A stretch of 64,000 nt of DNA, taken from assembly GCA_963742875.1 (NCBI GenBank), contig CAVUNO010000011.1, positions 124,001 through 188,000 of the forward strand. The letters are read 5' to 3'. This DNA comes from Bog-532 sp963742875 (GTDB lineage Bacteria > Actinomycetota > Actinomycetes > Streptosporangiales > Streptosporangiaceae). A model generated the notes under the pieces. The model saw nothing but the letters and a program-made list of their open reading frames with translations. It was not told the origin of the DNA and did not search any database. This document shows, in pieces, positions 17,032 through 25,617 of the stretch. Every line of letters begins with the position of its first letter. Within the stretch, counting starts at the first letter, position 1. Made by a program: the position numbers and the translations under genes.

Positions 17032-17235
17032 TCAGCCGGTGCCGACGAAGGCCTCCCGGAGGTACTGGTTGACCGCCTGCTCGGGAACCCGGAAGGAGCG
17101 CCCCACCCGGATTGCCTCCAGTTCGCCGGAGTGCACCAGGCGATACACGGTCATCTTGGAGACGCGCATAATCGTGGCCACTTCGGCAACCGTGAGAAAT
17201 CTGACGTCGCTCAGGGGAGTTTCAGTCGCAGTCAT
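17032..17235 (-). CDS. Excisionase/AlpA-type helix-turn-helix DNA-binding protein
   Basis: 67-aa protein from ATG 17235 with FLTVAEVATIMRVSKMTVYR followed by LVHSGELEAIRVGRSFRVPE, the MerR-like winged helix of the excisionase family. In Streptomyces the orthologous gene next to the AURKAIP1 protein is a conserved chromosomal regulator rather than a phage gene. GGGGCAGGG precedes the start. A longer frame to 17367 lacks a ribosome site. Confidence 0.88.
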   Translation of the reverse strand: MTATETPLSDVRFLTVAEVATIMRVSKMTVYRLVHSGELEAIRVGRSFRVPEQAVNQYLREAFVGTG

Positions 17236-17390
17236 CCCTGCCCCACTTCCGCACGGAGCCGTGCACGCTTGACCGATCGGCGCACCAGTCACGTACGTCT
17301 CCAGGGTAAGTCGCGCACGAAAAAGAGCAAGCCAGGATCGCGGCCGATCACGCCTTGTGCACGGCACACCGCAAAACGATTTCGGGAAAA

Positions 17391-17414
17391 ACGCAGGCCA
17401 GAGGCGGCCTGCGT
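17391..17414 (-). terminator. Intrinsic terminator for acuC
   Basis: Perfect 9-bp stem ACGCAGGCC / GGCCTGCGT with a six-base loop. On the minus strand it is followed by a TTTTT run, so it should end transcripts coming from acuC about 230 bases upstream. Confidence 0.75.
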
Positions 17415-17525
17415 TCCTGAAGGGGCTACTGGTGCACGCTAATAATTAATTGCCTTAACGCGGCTCACTGAGCGGCGGGAAATGAATAGCCCGCAGCCGG
17501 GCACGTTGCGTCCGTCACGGGCCAC

Positions 17526-17608
17526 CATCCGTTCCCCGTTTCCGGGGCCGCCTGAACGCCGTCTTGGCCGGCCATCCGTGCCCCGTTCCCGGGGTCACCG
17601 GAGCGCCG
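17526..17608. repeat. Pair of 36-bp imperfect direct repeats
   Basis: Copies at 17526-17561 and 17573-17608 begin CATCCGT and contain CCCCGTTtCCGGGG-like hairpins. They lie just downstream of acuC in the acuC to excisionase-gene gap; the rest of that gap (17415-17520) is AT-richer and holds no gene that I can see. Confidence 0.5.
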
Positions 17609-17642
17609 GTCAAGGACCGTCAGACGACGGCTCACGGACACG

Positions 17643-18845
17643 TCACCACGGGCCGGCCAGCAGCCCGTGCGCGGGAAACACGGCCTTCATCGTGGCCGCG
17701 ATTGAACGGTCGACCGCGTCGTGCGGATTCGAGCCGGTTTCGTAGCGGACGAAATCGACCGCCGCGCCGTCCGTCATAAGCTCGGGCGGCTCGTTGCCGG
17801 TCCGCTCGCGCACGAGTTCACGCCACGCCGCGGGCGTGGGCTCGGCCGGATCGACGGGGCGGTCGCTGGCGATGCCCAGCAGATGGGTCCAGGACCGGGG
17901 CACCACCGCCGCGAGCGCATATCCCCCGCCGCCGGTGCAGATCCACCGGCCGCCGGCCGTCTCGTGCGCGAGCCGGTGGAGCATGGACTGGGCCTTGCGC
18001 TGCCCGTCGATGCTCACCTCGAGGTGGGCCAGCGGGTCGAGCCGGTGACTGTCGCAGCCATGCTGGCTCACCAGCACCTGCGGCTGGAACTCCCGCAGCA
18101 GCGGCGGGACGATCGCCTCCAGGGCGCGCAGCCAGCCGGCGTCGCCGGTCCTGGCGGGCAGCGCGACGTTGACGGCGTAGCCTTTCCCGGGCCCGGTCCC
18201 GGTCTCGGACGGCAGGCCGGTGCCCGGGAACAGCGTGGCGGGGTGCTCGTGGAGGCTGATCGTCAGGACCCGCGGGTCGTCGTAGAAGGCCGCTTGCACC
18301 CCATCGCCGTGATGGACGTCGACGTCGACGTAGGCGATCCGGTCCGCTCCCTGCTTCAGCAGCCAGGCGATCGCGATCGCCGGGTCGTTGTAGACGCAGA
18401 ACCCGCTGGCCGAGCGGCGCATCGCGTGGTGCAGGCCGCCTGCGATGCTGGCGCCGTGCGCGGCAGCCGAGGCCCACACGGCCCGGGCCGCGGCGAGCGT
18501 GGCCCCGGCCACCAGCGACGACGCCTCATGCATGTACGGGAAGACCGGGTCGTCGGTCGTGCCGAGACCGAAGAGAACGGACCGCGGGTCCAGGGCCTCG
18601 CCCCGGGCGGCACGCTCGCCCGCGTGCCGGACGGCCTCGATGTAATCGGCGTCGTGCACCAGCTCCAGTTCCTCCTGGGTGGCTGGCCCGGGGGCCGTCA
18701 CCGTCACGCCGGGCGCGTCGAGCACGCCGAACTCACGCGCCAGCGCCATCGTCAGCTCCACCCGTACCGGTGCCAGCGGATGACCCGGGCCGAAGTCGTA
18801 TTCCGTGAGCCGGTCATCCCAGCTCACCGCCAGTGAGCACGTCAA
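17643..18845 (-). CDS. acuC: AcuC-type histone deacetylase family protein
   Basis: 400-aa class I-like deacetylase. Motifs: GHPLAPVRVELTM, GGLHHAMR, the zinc segment YVDVDVHHGDGVQ, SLHEHPATLFPGTG and the late glycine-tyrosine GGGGYA. AcuC enzymes deacetylate acyl-CoA synthetases and other proteins. Start is TTG at 18845, chosen because GGAGG lies five bases upstream; the frame reaches 18887 but without a ribosome site. It is followed by an intrinsic terminator. Confidence 0.9.
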   Translation of the reverse strand: MTCSLAVSWDDRLTEYDFGPGHPLAPVRVELTMALAREFGVLDAPGVTVTAPGPATQEELELVHDADYIEAVRHAGERAARGEALDPRSVLFGLGTTDDPVFPYMHEASSLVAGATLAAARAVWASAAAHGASIAGGLHHAMRRSASGFCVYNDPAIAIAWLLKQGADRIAYVDVDVHHGDGVQAAFYDDPRVLTISLHEHPATLFPGTGLPSETGTGPGKGYAVNVALPARTGDAGWLRALEAIVPPLLREFQPQVLVSQHGCDSHRLDPLAHLEVSIDGQRKAQSMLHRLAHETAGGRWICTGGGGYALAAVVPRSWTHLLGIASDRPVDPAEPTPAAWRELVRERTGNEPPELMTDGAAVDFVRYETGSNPHDAVDRSIAATMKAVFPAHGLLAGPW

Positions 18846-18921
18846 GGTTGCCTCCGAGTGCCTCGTCTGCGCCAGGCTGCCGCACACGCCCGGTTACCAG
18901 CCCCGGCTTTCCGGCCTGCCA

Positions 18922-19722
18922 TCAGCCGCCCGCGAGATCCCGGCCCCGGTCACGCGCGGACTCTATCGCGGCGAGAAAAGCCGCCCGCACCCCGTGCCTC
19001 TCCAGCTCCCGGATGGCGGAGATGGTCGTGCCGCCCGGCGAGGTCACCGCTTCGCGGAGGATCACCGGATGCTCACCCGACTCGCGGAGCATCGTGGCCG
19101 CCCCGAACACCGCCTGGGTGACCATCTCCATCGCCGCACCGCGTGGCACCCCGAGCAGGATCCCGGCATCCACCATCGCTTCCACCAGGAAGTACACGTA
19201 GGCCGGCCCGCTGCCAGACAGTGCGGTGGCGGCGTCCTGCTGCGATTCCGGGATGCGCAGCACCTTGCCCACTGGCCGGAGCAGCTTCTCCGTACGGCGC
19301 AGGTGCGCCTCACCCGCGTGCTGGCCCGCGGAGATCACGCTCATCGCCTCGTCCACAAGGACCGGCGTATTGGACATGACCCGGACGACAGGGACGTCAC
19401 CGATAAGGCGGCGCCCGATGAAGACAGTGGTGATACCCGCCGCCACGGAGATGACCAGCCGGTCAGATGAGGCCGGGATAAAGGCGGCGATCTCGTCCAG
19501 CAGCGCGCCCATGTCCTGCGGCTTAACCGCCAGCACGAGCGTCTCCGCGGTCTTGGCCGCCTCCGCCGCGCTTGGCGTCTGCACACCGTAGCGTTCCCGC
19601 AGCTCGGCGGCGCGGTCGGCACGCCGCGCGACCGCGAGCACCTCGGCCGGCGGGTGACCGGCCCGCAGCAACCCGGACAGCAGCGCCTCGCCCATTTTGC
19701 CGGTACCAAGGATCGCGATCAA
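18922..19722 (-). CDS. proC: Pyrroline-5-carboxylate reductase
   Basis: 266-aa last enzyme of proline synthesis. Rossmann start MIAILGTGKMGEALLSGL, VLAVKPQDM, and the C-terminal signature with LSGSGPAYVYFLVEAMVDAG and TSPGGTTISAI. TTG start preceded by AGGAGGTAT. It is close to a proline dehydrogenase of the same strand, from which two 170-bp repeats separate it, so synthesis and breakdown of proline lie side by side. Confidence 0.95.
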   Translation of the reverse strand: MIAILGTGKMGEALLSGLLRAGHPPAEVLAVARRADRAAELRERYGVQTPSAAEAAKTAETLVLAVKPQDMGALLDEIAAFIPASSDRLVISVAAGITTVFIGRRLIGDVPVVRVMSNTPVLVDEAMSVISAGQHAGEAHLRRTEKLLRPVGKVLRIPESQQDAATALSGSGPAYVYFLVEAMVDAGILLGVPRGAAMEMVTQAVFGAATMLRESGEHPVILREAVTSPGGTTISAIRELERHGVRAAFLAAIESARDRGRDLAGG

Positions 19723-19740
19723 CGGATACCTCCTGTGCTA

Positions 19741-19911
19741 GCCCGGGGGGGCGACCCCCCGGAACCCCCCGCCGCGCTTCGCGCCCCGCTGCGGTGACTC
19801 GCCGATACACCGGCCACTCGCCCGGGCTAAAGCCCGGGACTCGCTGGGCCGGTATGAACGCCTCACCGTAACCTCCGCTTCCCGCGGGTGGTACCGACCG
19901 TACACCGGCCG
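19741..19911. repeat. 170-bp direct repeat, copy 1
   Basis: About 171 bases nearly identical to 19944-20113 (a few substitutions and one extra G). Each copy starts with GCCCGGGGGGCGACCCCCCGG and contains the perfect hairpin CCCGGGCTAAAGCCCGGG. No convincing reading frame; it may be an intergenic repeat element. Confidence 0.85.
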
Positions 19912-19943
19912 CTCACACGGGCCGGAGGCCCGGGCCTGTGCTG

Positions 19944-20113
19944 GCCCGGGGGGCGACCCCCCGGAACCCCCCGCTGCGCCTCGCGCCCCGCTGCGGGAAC
20001 TCGCCGATATACCGGCCACTCGCCCGGGCTAAAGCCCGGGACTCGCTGGGCCGGTATGAACGCCTCGCCGTAACCTCCGCTTCCCGCGGGTGCTACCGAC
20101 CGTACACGGGCCG
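19944..20113. repeat. 170-bp direct repeat, copy 2
   Basis: Second copy, starting 33 bases after copy 1. Same internal palindromes and the same end (GACCGTACAC-GGCCG). It abuts the stop codon of the proline dehydrogenase gene. Confidence 0.85.
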
Positions 20114-20116
20114 CGT

Positions 20117-21103
20117 TCATCCGGGTCTGGCGGCGCGGGGGCGCTGGGCCGGTGCGAGCGAGCGCAGGAAAAAAGCGAGGTTACCCGGGCGCTCCGCGAG
20201 CCGGCGGACAAGATAGCCGTACCAGTCGTGGCCGTAGGGCACGTACACGCGGACCTGGGCCCCCGTGCCGGCCAGGCGCTGCTGCTCCGCGGGCCGGATG
20301 CCGTACAGCATCTGGTACTCGAATCGGCCCGCGGGCCGCCCCGACATCAGGGCCAGGGTCGTGGCGATGTCGATCAGCCGCGGGTCGTGGGTGGCGACCA
20401 TCGGATAACCCGTCCCGGCCATCAGCCGGCGCAGGCAGCGGGCGTAGGACAGGTCGACGTCCTGCCGCCTGCTGAAGGCGACCTGGTCAGGCTCTTCGTA
20501 CGCGCCCTTGCACAGCCGGACCCGGGCACCCGTACCGGCCAGTTGCTCACAGTCGGCCTGGCTGCGCCGCAGCCGGGCCTGGATGACACAGCCGAGATCG
20601 GCGAAATCGGACCGCAGTTCGGCGGCGATGCGCAAAGTGGCACCGACGGCCATATGGTCTTCCGCGTCGAGCGTGACCGTGGTGCCGGCGTCGCGGGCAG
20701 CGGCGCAGATACGCGCGATGTTTTCCGTCGCGGTCTTCTCCCCGTGCTCGGGGAGGAACAAGCCCACCGCCGTCGCCTTCACCGAAACCTCACAGTCGCC
20801 GCGGGCGGTGAGCCCGGCCACCGACAGCTCGCTCAGCAGCCGGACATAGGTGCGGGCGACCCCTGCGGCCTGGCCCGCGTCCGTGGTGTCCTCGCCGAGA
20901 TAGTCGAGCGAAACCAGGAGGCCAGCGGCGCGCAGCGCGCCGGCCACGTGCACCGCGCCGGCCGTTGTCTCCCCGGCCACGTACCGGTCGACGATGGCGC
21001 GGGTCTGCGGAGCCGTGGTAATGACCTGGCGCAACCGTTCGCTGGACGCTGCGGCCAGCAGGGTTCGACGCAGCAAGAGGGAAACCTCCGTCGCAGGATC
21101 CAT
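20117..21103 (-). CDS. Proline dehydrogenase
   Basis: 328-aa monofunctional PRODH, an FAD enzyme oxidising proline to pyrroline-5-carboxylate. Barrel motifs: CEVSVKATAVGLF, VTLDAEDHMA, ARLRRSQADCEQLAG, RVRLCKGAYEEP, and the C-terminal substrate helix YVPYGHDWYGYLVRRLAERPGN with the paired arginines. ATG start 4 bases after the ygfZ stop, so the two are co-transcribed. No P5C dehydrogenase is in the window. Confidence 0.92.
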   Translation of the reverse strand: MDPATEVSLLLRRTLLAAASSERLRQVITTAPQTRAIVDRYVAGETTAGAVHVAGALRAAGLLVSLDYLGEDTTDAGQAAGVARTYVRLLSELSVAGLTARGDCEVSVKATAVGLFLPEHGEKTATENIARICAAARDAGTTVTLDAEDHMAVGATLRIAAELRSDFADLGCVIQARLRRSQADCEQLAGTGARVRLCKGAYEEPDQVAFSRRQDVDLSYARCLRRLMAGTGYPMVATHDPRLIDIATTLALMSGRPAGRFEYQMLYGIRPAEQQRLAGTGAQVRVYVPYGHDWYGYLVRRLAERPGNLAFFLRSLAPAQRPRAARPG

Positions 21104-21107
21104 TCCG

Positions 21108-22160
21108 TCACGGCCGGCCCAGGAGCGAGCGCCGGCCGAACGATGCCTTGTCGATCGTGACGTTCGCCCCGGCGTCCGGCGGCACGATCACCTCCTGGGC
21201 GGCGGCGACGCCCCCGGCCAGGAGCGTCGCGTCCACCGGCACGGTCCGGCGGACTACGGCCAGCGCGATCGGGCCCAGCTCCCAATGGCGGGCGGCGGAC
21301 CCGACGAAACCGACCGCCTTGCCGTCCAGCTCAACCGGATCCCCGTGCGCGGGCAGCCGGTCCGCACTCCCGTCCAGGTGCAGGAACACCAGGCGCCGGG
21401 GCGGATGACCGAGATTGTGCACCCGGGCGACCGTCTCCTGGCCCCGGTAACACCCCTTGGACAGGTGCACGGCGGAGGAGATCCAGCCGACCTCGTGCGG
21501 GATCGTCTTGTGGTCGGTATCCAGGCCGAACCGGGGCTCGTGCGCGGCGATCCGGAGCGCCTCGTACGCCCACATCCCGGCCAGCCGGGCGCCGCGGCCG
21601 CGCATCTGATCGGCGACAGCGGCCAGCTCGGCCCGTGGGACCACGTAATCGGTGCCGACCGGGCCGTCGGTCACGGCTACGGCCGCTTGGGCCGCTGGCC
21701 CCGCGGGCCCGGCGACCTCGGCGCTACCCGGGCCGGCCACCGTCAGCACGGCGTAATCGGCGGTCACGTCGCCCGTCTCGACCCGGAGCATGAACCGCAT
21801 GGAGTCGAGGAACTCCGCCAGCGGCGCGGCGGTCCCCGGCTCGACGTGAATCCAGGCGGCCGTGCCGTCGTCGGTCAGGGTGAGGTGGTGCTGCACGTGC
21901 CCGGTCGGGCTCAGGATGAGCGCGCGGGTGGTGGTCCCGGACGGCAGCGCCTCCAGGTGCTGCGTGGTCAGGCTATGCAGCCAGCTCAGCCGGTCCGGGC
22001 CGGAAATCCGGACCACGCCGCGCTGCGAGCGGTCCACCAGCCCGGCGTCGCGGGTCATCGCGCGCTGCTCGCGCACAGGGTCTCCGTAGTGCGCAGCGAC
22101 ACCGGTGTCCGGTCCTTCAGCAGGAACGGCGCCGGGCGCGGCGAGAAGCGGGCTGTTCAT
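21108..22160 (-). CDS. ygfZ: YgfZ/GcvT-like folate-binding protein
   Basis: 350-aa tetrahydrofolate-dependent protein that helps build or repair Fe-S clusters. The YgfZ signature KGCYRGQETVARVHNLG is present, with the N-terminal LVDRSQRGVVRISGPDRLSWLH of the GcvT fold. ATG start. Located between a Fur-family regulator and proline dehydrogenase, as in other actinomycetes. Confidence 0.92.
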   Translation of the reverse strand: MNSPLLAAPGAVPAEGPDTGVAAHYGDPVREQRAMTRDAGLVDRSQRGVVRISGPDRLSWLHSLTTQHLEALPSGTTTRALILSPTGHVQHHLTLTDDGTAAWIHVEPGTAAPLAEFLDSMRFMLRVETGDVTADYAVLTVAGPGSAEVAGPAGPAAQAAVAVTDGPVGTDYVVPRAELAAVADQMRGRGARLAGMWAYEALRIAAHEPRFGLDTDHKTIPHEVGWISSAVHLSKGCYRGQETVARVHNLGHPPRRLVFLHLDGSADRLPAHGDPVELDGKAVGFVGSAARHWELGPIALAVVRRTVPVDATLLAGGVAAAQEVIVPPDAGANVTIDKASFGRRSLLGRP

Positions 22161-22226
22161 GGTCCTAGATTACGCATGGCTGCCCTGGGTTGAGCGCCGT
22201 CGCGCCGCCCTCAGCCGGTCACCGGC

Positions 22227-22676
22227 TCAGGCGGTCACCGGACGGCATTGCCCGCAGCGGCCGAACACCGTCAGGTGCCCGACGTCCGTCTCGAAGTCCT
22301 GCCCGGCGTCGAGCGCCGTGACCAGCGGCCGCACCGCCTCCGGGCTGACCTCGGTGACCTTCCCGCAGCTCCGGCAGACGAGGTGAACGTGGTCAGCGTC
22401 CGCGGCGAGATGGTACGTGGGCGCGCCGTGCCCGAGATGCGCATGCGTCACCATGCCGAGCTGCTCAAGCAGTTCCAGCGTGCGGTAGATGGTGGAGATG
22501 TTGACGCCGCGGGCGGCCTGGCGGACCTCGGCCCCGACCTCCTCCGGGGTGGCGTGCCCGAGCCGGGCCACCGCCTCGAGCACGAGCTGGCGCTGCGGCG
22601 TGACCCGGTACCCGCGGGCCCGCAGTTGCTCATCCCAGGCGTGCGGGGCGCGTTCGGTATCCCCGGCTGGCGCCAT
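22227..22676 (-). CDS. Fur-family metal-dependent regulator (Nur/Zur-like)
   Basis: 149-aa regulator. Winged helix YRVTPQRQLVLEAVARLGH and ISTIYRTLELLEQLGMV; metal segment HVHLVCRSCGKVTEV and a second CxxC (FGRCGQC) for structural zinc. By position next to ygfZ and a nitrobindin it resembles the nickel-responsive Nur of Streptomyces, but metal choice cannot be read from sequence alone. ATG start. Confidence 0.88.
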   Translation of the reverse strand: MAPAGDTERAPHAWDEQLRARGYRVTPQRQLVLEAVARLGHATPEEVGAEVRQAARGVNISTIYRTLELLEQLGMVTHAHLGHGAPTYHLAADADHVHLVCRSCGKVTEVSPEAVRPLVTALDAGQDFETDVGHLTVFGRCGQCRPVTA

Positions 22677-22848
22677 ACCCGCAGTTTAGTAGCGCCGGGG
22701 CCAGGCGCCGCCCGGAACGGCCTGCGGGCCGCGCGTTCCGCATGACCGCCGGGACGGGCACGGGGACGCCTGCGGGAGTTCGTCTTGCTTCGGCGCCCCG
22801 GTGTGACATAGCGTGCGTTTTAACGCGGGAGAGGAGGTGGTCCAAAGC

Positions 22849-22887
22849 ATGCATAGATGTTGGACTCGCGAGGTGGCTGTCCGCTAG
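22849..22887 (+). CDS. Putative 12-aa leader peptide
   Basis: ATG CAT AGA TGT TGG and so on encodes MHRCWTREVAVR, preceded by a very strong ribosome site (GAGGAGGTGG). A hairpin with the core ACGGCAGATGCCGT (22913-22926), extended outward by a CGCGCG pairing, follows 25 bases later. This looks like a leader peptide with an attenuator, but no plus-strand gene follows until 24517. I do not recognise the peptide. Confidence 0.4.
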   Translation: MHRCWTREVAVR

Positions 22888-23141
22888 CCGCTAACCCGCC
22901 GGCGCGCGCACGACGGCAGATGCCGTAACGCGCGGGCGACGCCCTTCCGCCTCCTTTCCTGAGGTGCAGATGGTCGTCGCCCTGACGTCCCGTGGGACGG
23001 CGGTCGGCAATCCCGGACAGACACCGGCCCCCCGGGCTGACCGGCCGTGTCCAGCCGGTCCCCGCTCGCAGCGCTCATCCTGTGCGCCGCCGCGGGAGGC
23101 GCCCGGGGGTTTTATTTTGCCCAGCGCCGACTTGCACTTCG
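22888..23141. other. Intergenic region between the sORF and nitrobindin
   Basis: Apart from the hairpin at 22903-22934, nothing is recognised. Reading frames on both strands are short and lack ribosome sites. Confidence 0.4.
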
Positions 23142-23657
23142 TCAGCCGACCCGTTTGAGCTGCGCGGAGATATGCGACTGCAGCGGCTGCCCGACAGCGG
23201 CCATGTCGTACGCCCAGCCCAGGTCCTCGCCGATCAGGCCGTACAGCCGGCGCCCGGCGGTCACCTCCTTGGCCGAGGACGTGCGCGCCACGATGTCGGT
23301 GGCCAGATCGACGCGGTGGCCGGACACCTCTCCGAGATAAATCTCCGTGATGCCGGTCGGGTGGGCCAGCACCAGCTCCACCTTTCCCTCCGGCTGCGGG
23401 CGCCAGAATCCGGCTTCGGTCGACAGTGGCGGCCCGATCCGCCCCTCGGCGTCGAGCCGCCACGTCCGGCTCGTGTAAATGAGGTAGGGCTTCCCGTTAT
23501 GGCTGAATGACACCTCCTGGCCGAACTGGAAGCTTTCGATGGTCGGATAGCCGCCGACCCCTGCGCCTTCCCACCGGCCGAGGAGGAACGCGAGGGGCGC
23601 GAGGTCCGGATGCAGCTCGGCGTCGTGGTCCCCGGCGGTCCCGTAATGATCGTTCAT
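23142..23657 (-). CDS. Nitrobindin-like haem-binding protein (FABP/THAP4 family)
   Basis: 171-aa ten-strand beta barrel of the nitrobindin family, which binds ferric haem and can isomerise peroxynitrite. The GxWxGxG motif is LLGRWEGAGVGGYP, and the proximal haem histidine is in QSHISAQLKRV near the C-terminus. Start ATG 23657; the frame extends far upstream through repeats of another gene and is not used. Confidence 0.9.
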   Translation of the reverse strand: MNDHYGTAGDHDAELHPDLAPLAFLLGRWEGAGVGGYPTIESFQFGQEVSFSHNGKPYLIYTSRTWRLDAEGRIGPPLSTEAGFWRPQPEGKVELVLAHPTGITEIYLGEVSGHRVDLATDIVARTSSAKEVTAGRRLYGLIGEDLGWAYDMAAVGQPLQSHISAQLKRVG

Positions 23658-23740
23658 GCCGGCCAGGTTAGACGGGCGGGGCCCGGCGGCCGGCACGACC
23701 CGCTTAGATAAGTGCCCCGAACCGGGCAGGGCCTGGTGGC

Positions 23741-24451
23741 TCAGCGTCCGGCGCGGCGCGATTCGTCCAGGACGTACAACCGGGCTCCCTCCGGACGCCC
23801 GGGCGGTCCGGTTTCCTCCGCGTCGTCCGGCTCGGCGGCCGCTCCGGCTTCCGTCTCGCCAGCCGCTCCGGCTTCCGTCTCGCCAGCCGCTCCGGCTTCC
23901 GTCTCGTTCCCGGCCTGCTGCGGGTCCGGCCCGGAGGGCGAGCTGTCCATGACCGGCCAACCCCGTGAGTACAGCGACTTGGCTGTATCGGGCCAGGATC
24001 GCGGGCCTGGTGAGCTCCGTCCGGGCCTGTCGTACCCGCCGCGGTAGTCCTCCGCGGCGGCCCAGTCTTCTATGTCGTAGACGTCGTATACGCCGCCGGC
24101 GGCCGGCCGCCCGACGGGGTCACTGGGACCACCAAGGCCGTCAAGCTCCGCGGTCCCGGTCGGTTGACCGAGCGCAGCCAGGACCGCTCCCGGCCGGGAC
24201 CGTTCGGGATATTCCGCGTCCGTCCCGGCCGTTTCCCTGTCCGCGCCCCTGCCCGCATCCTTGTCCGGCTCGCCGGGCGCGTCAGGAGCCGGACCGGTGG
24301 CGGCGCCGGGCATCCCGGTCATCCGCGCAGACCGTGATCGCCGTGGCGCGACGCCCGCGGCACGGAAGATCCACACCGCAGACGCGCCGCTGAGCAGCGC
24401 GATCACGGCGAATGCGGCCAGTATCACTGCCGCGCTCAGCATGCCGTGCAT
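23741..24451 (-). CDS. Single-pass membrane protein with acidic disordered tail
   Basis: 236 aa with one N-terminal helix (SAAVILAAFAVIALLSG) and a long Pro/Gly/Asp/Glu-rich region, probably cytoplasmic. Near the end are three ETEAGAAG repeats. No enzymatic motif, no recognised family. ATG start at 24451 is divergent from the DsrE gene. Confidence 0.6.
   Translation of the reverse strand: MHGMLSAAVILAAFAVIALLSGASAVWIFRAAGVAPRRSRSARMTGMPGAATGPAPDAPGEPDKDAGRGADRETAGTDAEYPERSRPGAVLAALGQPTGTAELDGLGGPSDPVGRPAAGGVYDVYDIEDWAAAEDYRGGYDRPGRSSPGPRSWPDTAKSLYSRGWPVMDSSPSGPDPQQAGNETEAGAAGETEAGAAGETEAGAAAEPDDAEETGPPGRPEGARLYVLDESRRAGR
23839..23910. repeat. 24-bp tandem repeat in the membrane protein gene
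   Basis: Three copies of a 24-bp unit beginning CCGCTCCGGCTTCCGTCTCG encode the ETEAGAAG repeats; the first two copies are identical. Confidence 0.85.
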
Positions 24452-24516
24452 GGACCGGAGTGTATGGTCCGCACGGCTCCGTAGCCGGGTGCCGCGCCGA
24501 CGGTTAGAGTGCTGGG

Positions 24517-24882
24517 GTGGCAGTACGGTCTCTGATCATCAAGGTCACCGCGGGCAAGGACGATCCAGAACGCTGCAACCAGGCGTTCACGGTGGCCGCA
24601 GCGGCGGCCGCCAGCGGAGTGAAGCTGTCACTCTGGCTCACCGGCGAATCCGCCTGGTTCGCACTCCCGGGCCGGGCCGACGATTTCAGCCTCCCGCATG
24701 CTGCCCCCCTGGCCGACCTGCTCGCGGCGGTACTCGCCGCCGGTTCGGTGACGGTGTGCACGCAGTGCGCGGCGCGCCGGGATATCGCTGAGCAGGACCT
24801 CATCGAGGGCATCCGGATCGCCGGCGCGGCCACCTTCGTCGCCGAGGTGACCGCCGACGGGGCGCAGGCCCTGGTGTATTGA
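24517..24882 (+). CDS. DsrE family protein
   Basis: 121-aa protein of the DsrE/YchN fold: SLIIKVTAGKDDPERCNQAF and TVCTQCAARRDI with a CxxC at the usual cysteine position. Members take part in sulfur relay or act as small oligomeric regulators. GTG start. It is alone on the plus strand in this stretch. Confidence 0.8.
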   Translation: MAVRSLIIKVTAGKDDPERCNQAFTVAAAAAASGVKLSLWLTGESAWFALPGRADDFSLPHAAPLADLLAAVLAAGSVTVCTQCAARRDIAEQDLIEGIRIAGAATFVAEVTADGAQALVY

Positions 24883-24903
24883 CGCAGCGCACTGACAGGC
24901 CTG

Positions 24904-25617
24904 CTACGGCGTGACCGCAGCCAGGCGCTCGCGGCGGAGCGTCAGAGCGAGCTCATCACTTTCGGCCGGCAGCGGCCGCAGCGGGCCCGCGACCCAGCCG
25001 AGCAGCAGGTCGGCAAGACCGGGGTTGCGCACCAGGGCCGGGCCGTGCAAGTACGTACCGACCACCCGGCCGGCGTGCGCGCCCTCGGTTCCGTCGCCGT
25101 TACCGGTGCCGAGCGACACCTCCGCGAGCGGGATGGCGTTCGGCCCCAGCCGGGTGACGCCCTGATGGTTCTCGAAGCCGGTCAGCGCGGGCACCCCCAG
25201 CACTGGGTCGACGTTCGCGACGATCTCCCCGACGGCACGGTGGTCGCCCCGCCCGCTGCGGATGTCGAGGATCCCGAGGCCCGCGGTGGGCTCACCGTCC
25301 GCGCCGCCGAACTCGTGGCCAAGCAGCTGGTAGCCGGCGCACACCGCGAACAGAACGGCACCGCGTTCCGCCGCGCCGGCCAGGCCGCCATCCGCGCGCA
25401 GCCGCCGGGCCGCGAGCACCTGCGGGAGGTCCTCGCCCCCGCCGAGCAGATAGAGGTCGCCGTCCCGGGGCACCGGCTGGTCCGAATTGACGAAGACGGG
25501 CTCCACGCCGATGTCCCGCAGCCGGGCGCGGCGTTCCAGCACGAGAAGGTTGCCGCGGTCCCCGTACGTGCTCAGCAGGTCCGGGTACACCCATACCAGG
25601 CGCAGGTCACTGGTCAC
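24904..25617 (-). CDS. gatD: Lipid II isoglutaminyl synthase, glutaminase subunit GatD
   Basis: 237-aa class I glutamine amidotransferase that supplies ammonia to MurT for amidation of D-glutamate in peptidoglycan. Nucleophile in FAVCAGYQLLGHEF and catalytic histidine in GTYLHGPALVRNP. GTG start overlaps the murT stop (GTGA). A longer frame upstream lies inside murT and is not used. Confidence 0.93.
   Translation of the reverse strand: MTSDLRLVWVYPDLLSTYGDRGNLLVLERRARLRDIGVEPVFVNSDQPVPRDGDLYLLGGGEDLPQVLAARRLRADGGLAGAAERGAVLFAVCAGYQLLGHEFGGADGEPTAGLGILDIRSGRGDHRAVGEIVANVDPVLGVPALTGFENHQGVTRLGPNAIPLAEVSLGTGNGDGTEGAHAGRVVGTYLHGPALVRNPGLADLLLGWVAGPLRPLPAESDELALTLRRERLAAVTP

Noticed and set aside
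17032..17235. Excisionase-type gene as a sign of an integrated phage
   Set aside because: Its neighbours match the usual chromosomal order (AURKAIP1 protein, Rex block), no integrase or attachment site is near.
19741..20113. CRISPR-like array
   Set aside because: Only two long copies with a 32-bp gap; unit length of 170 bp does not fit.
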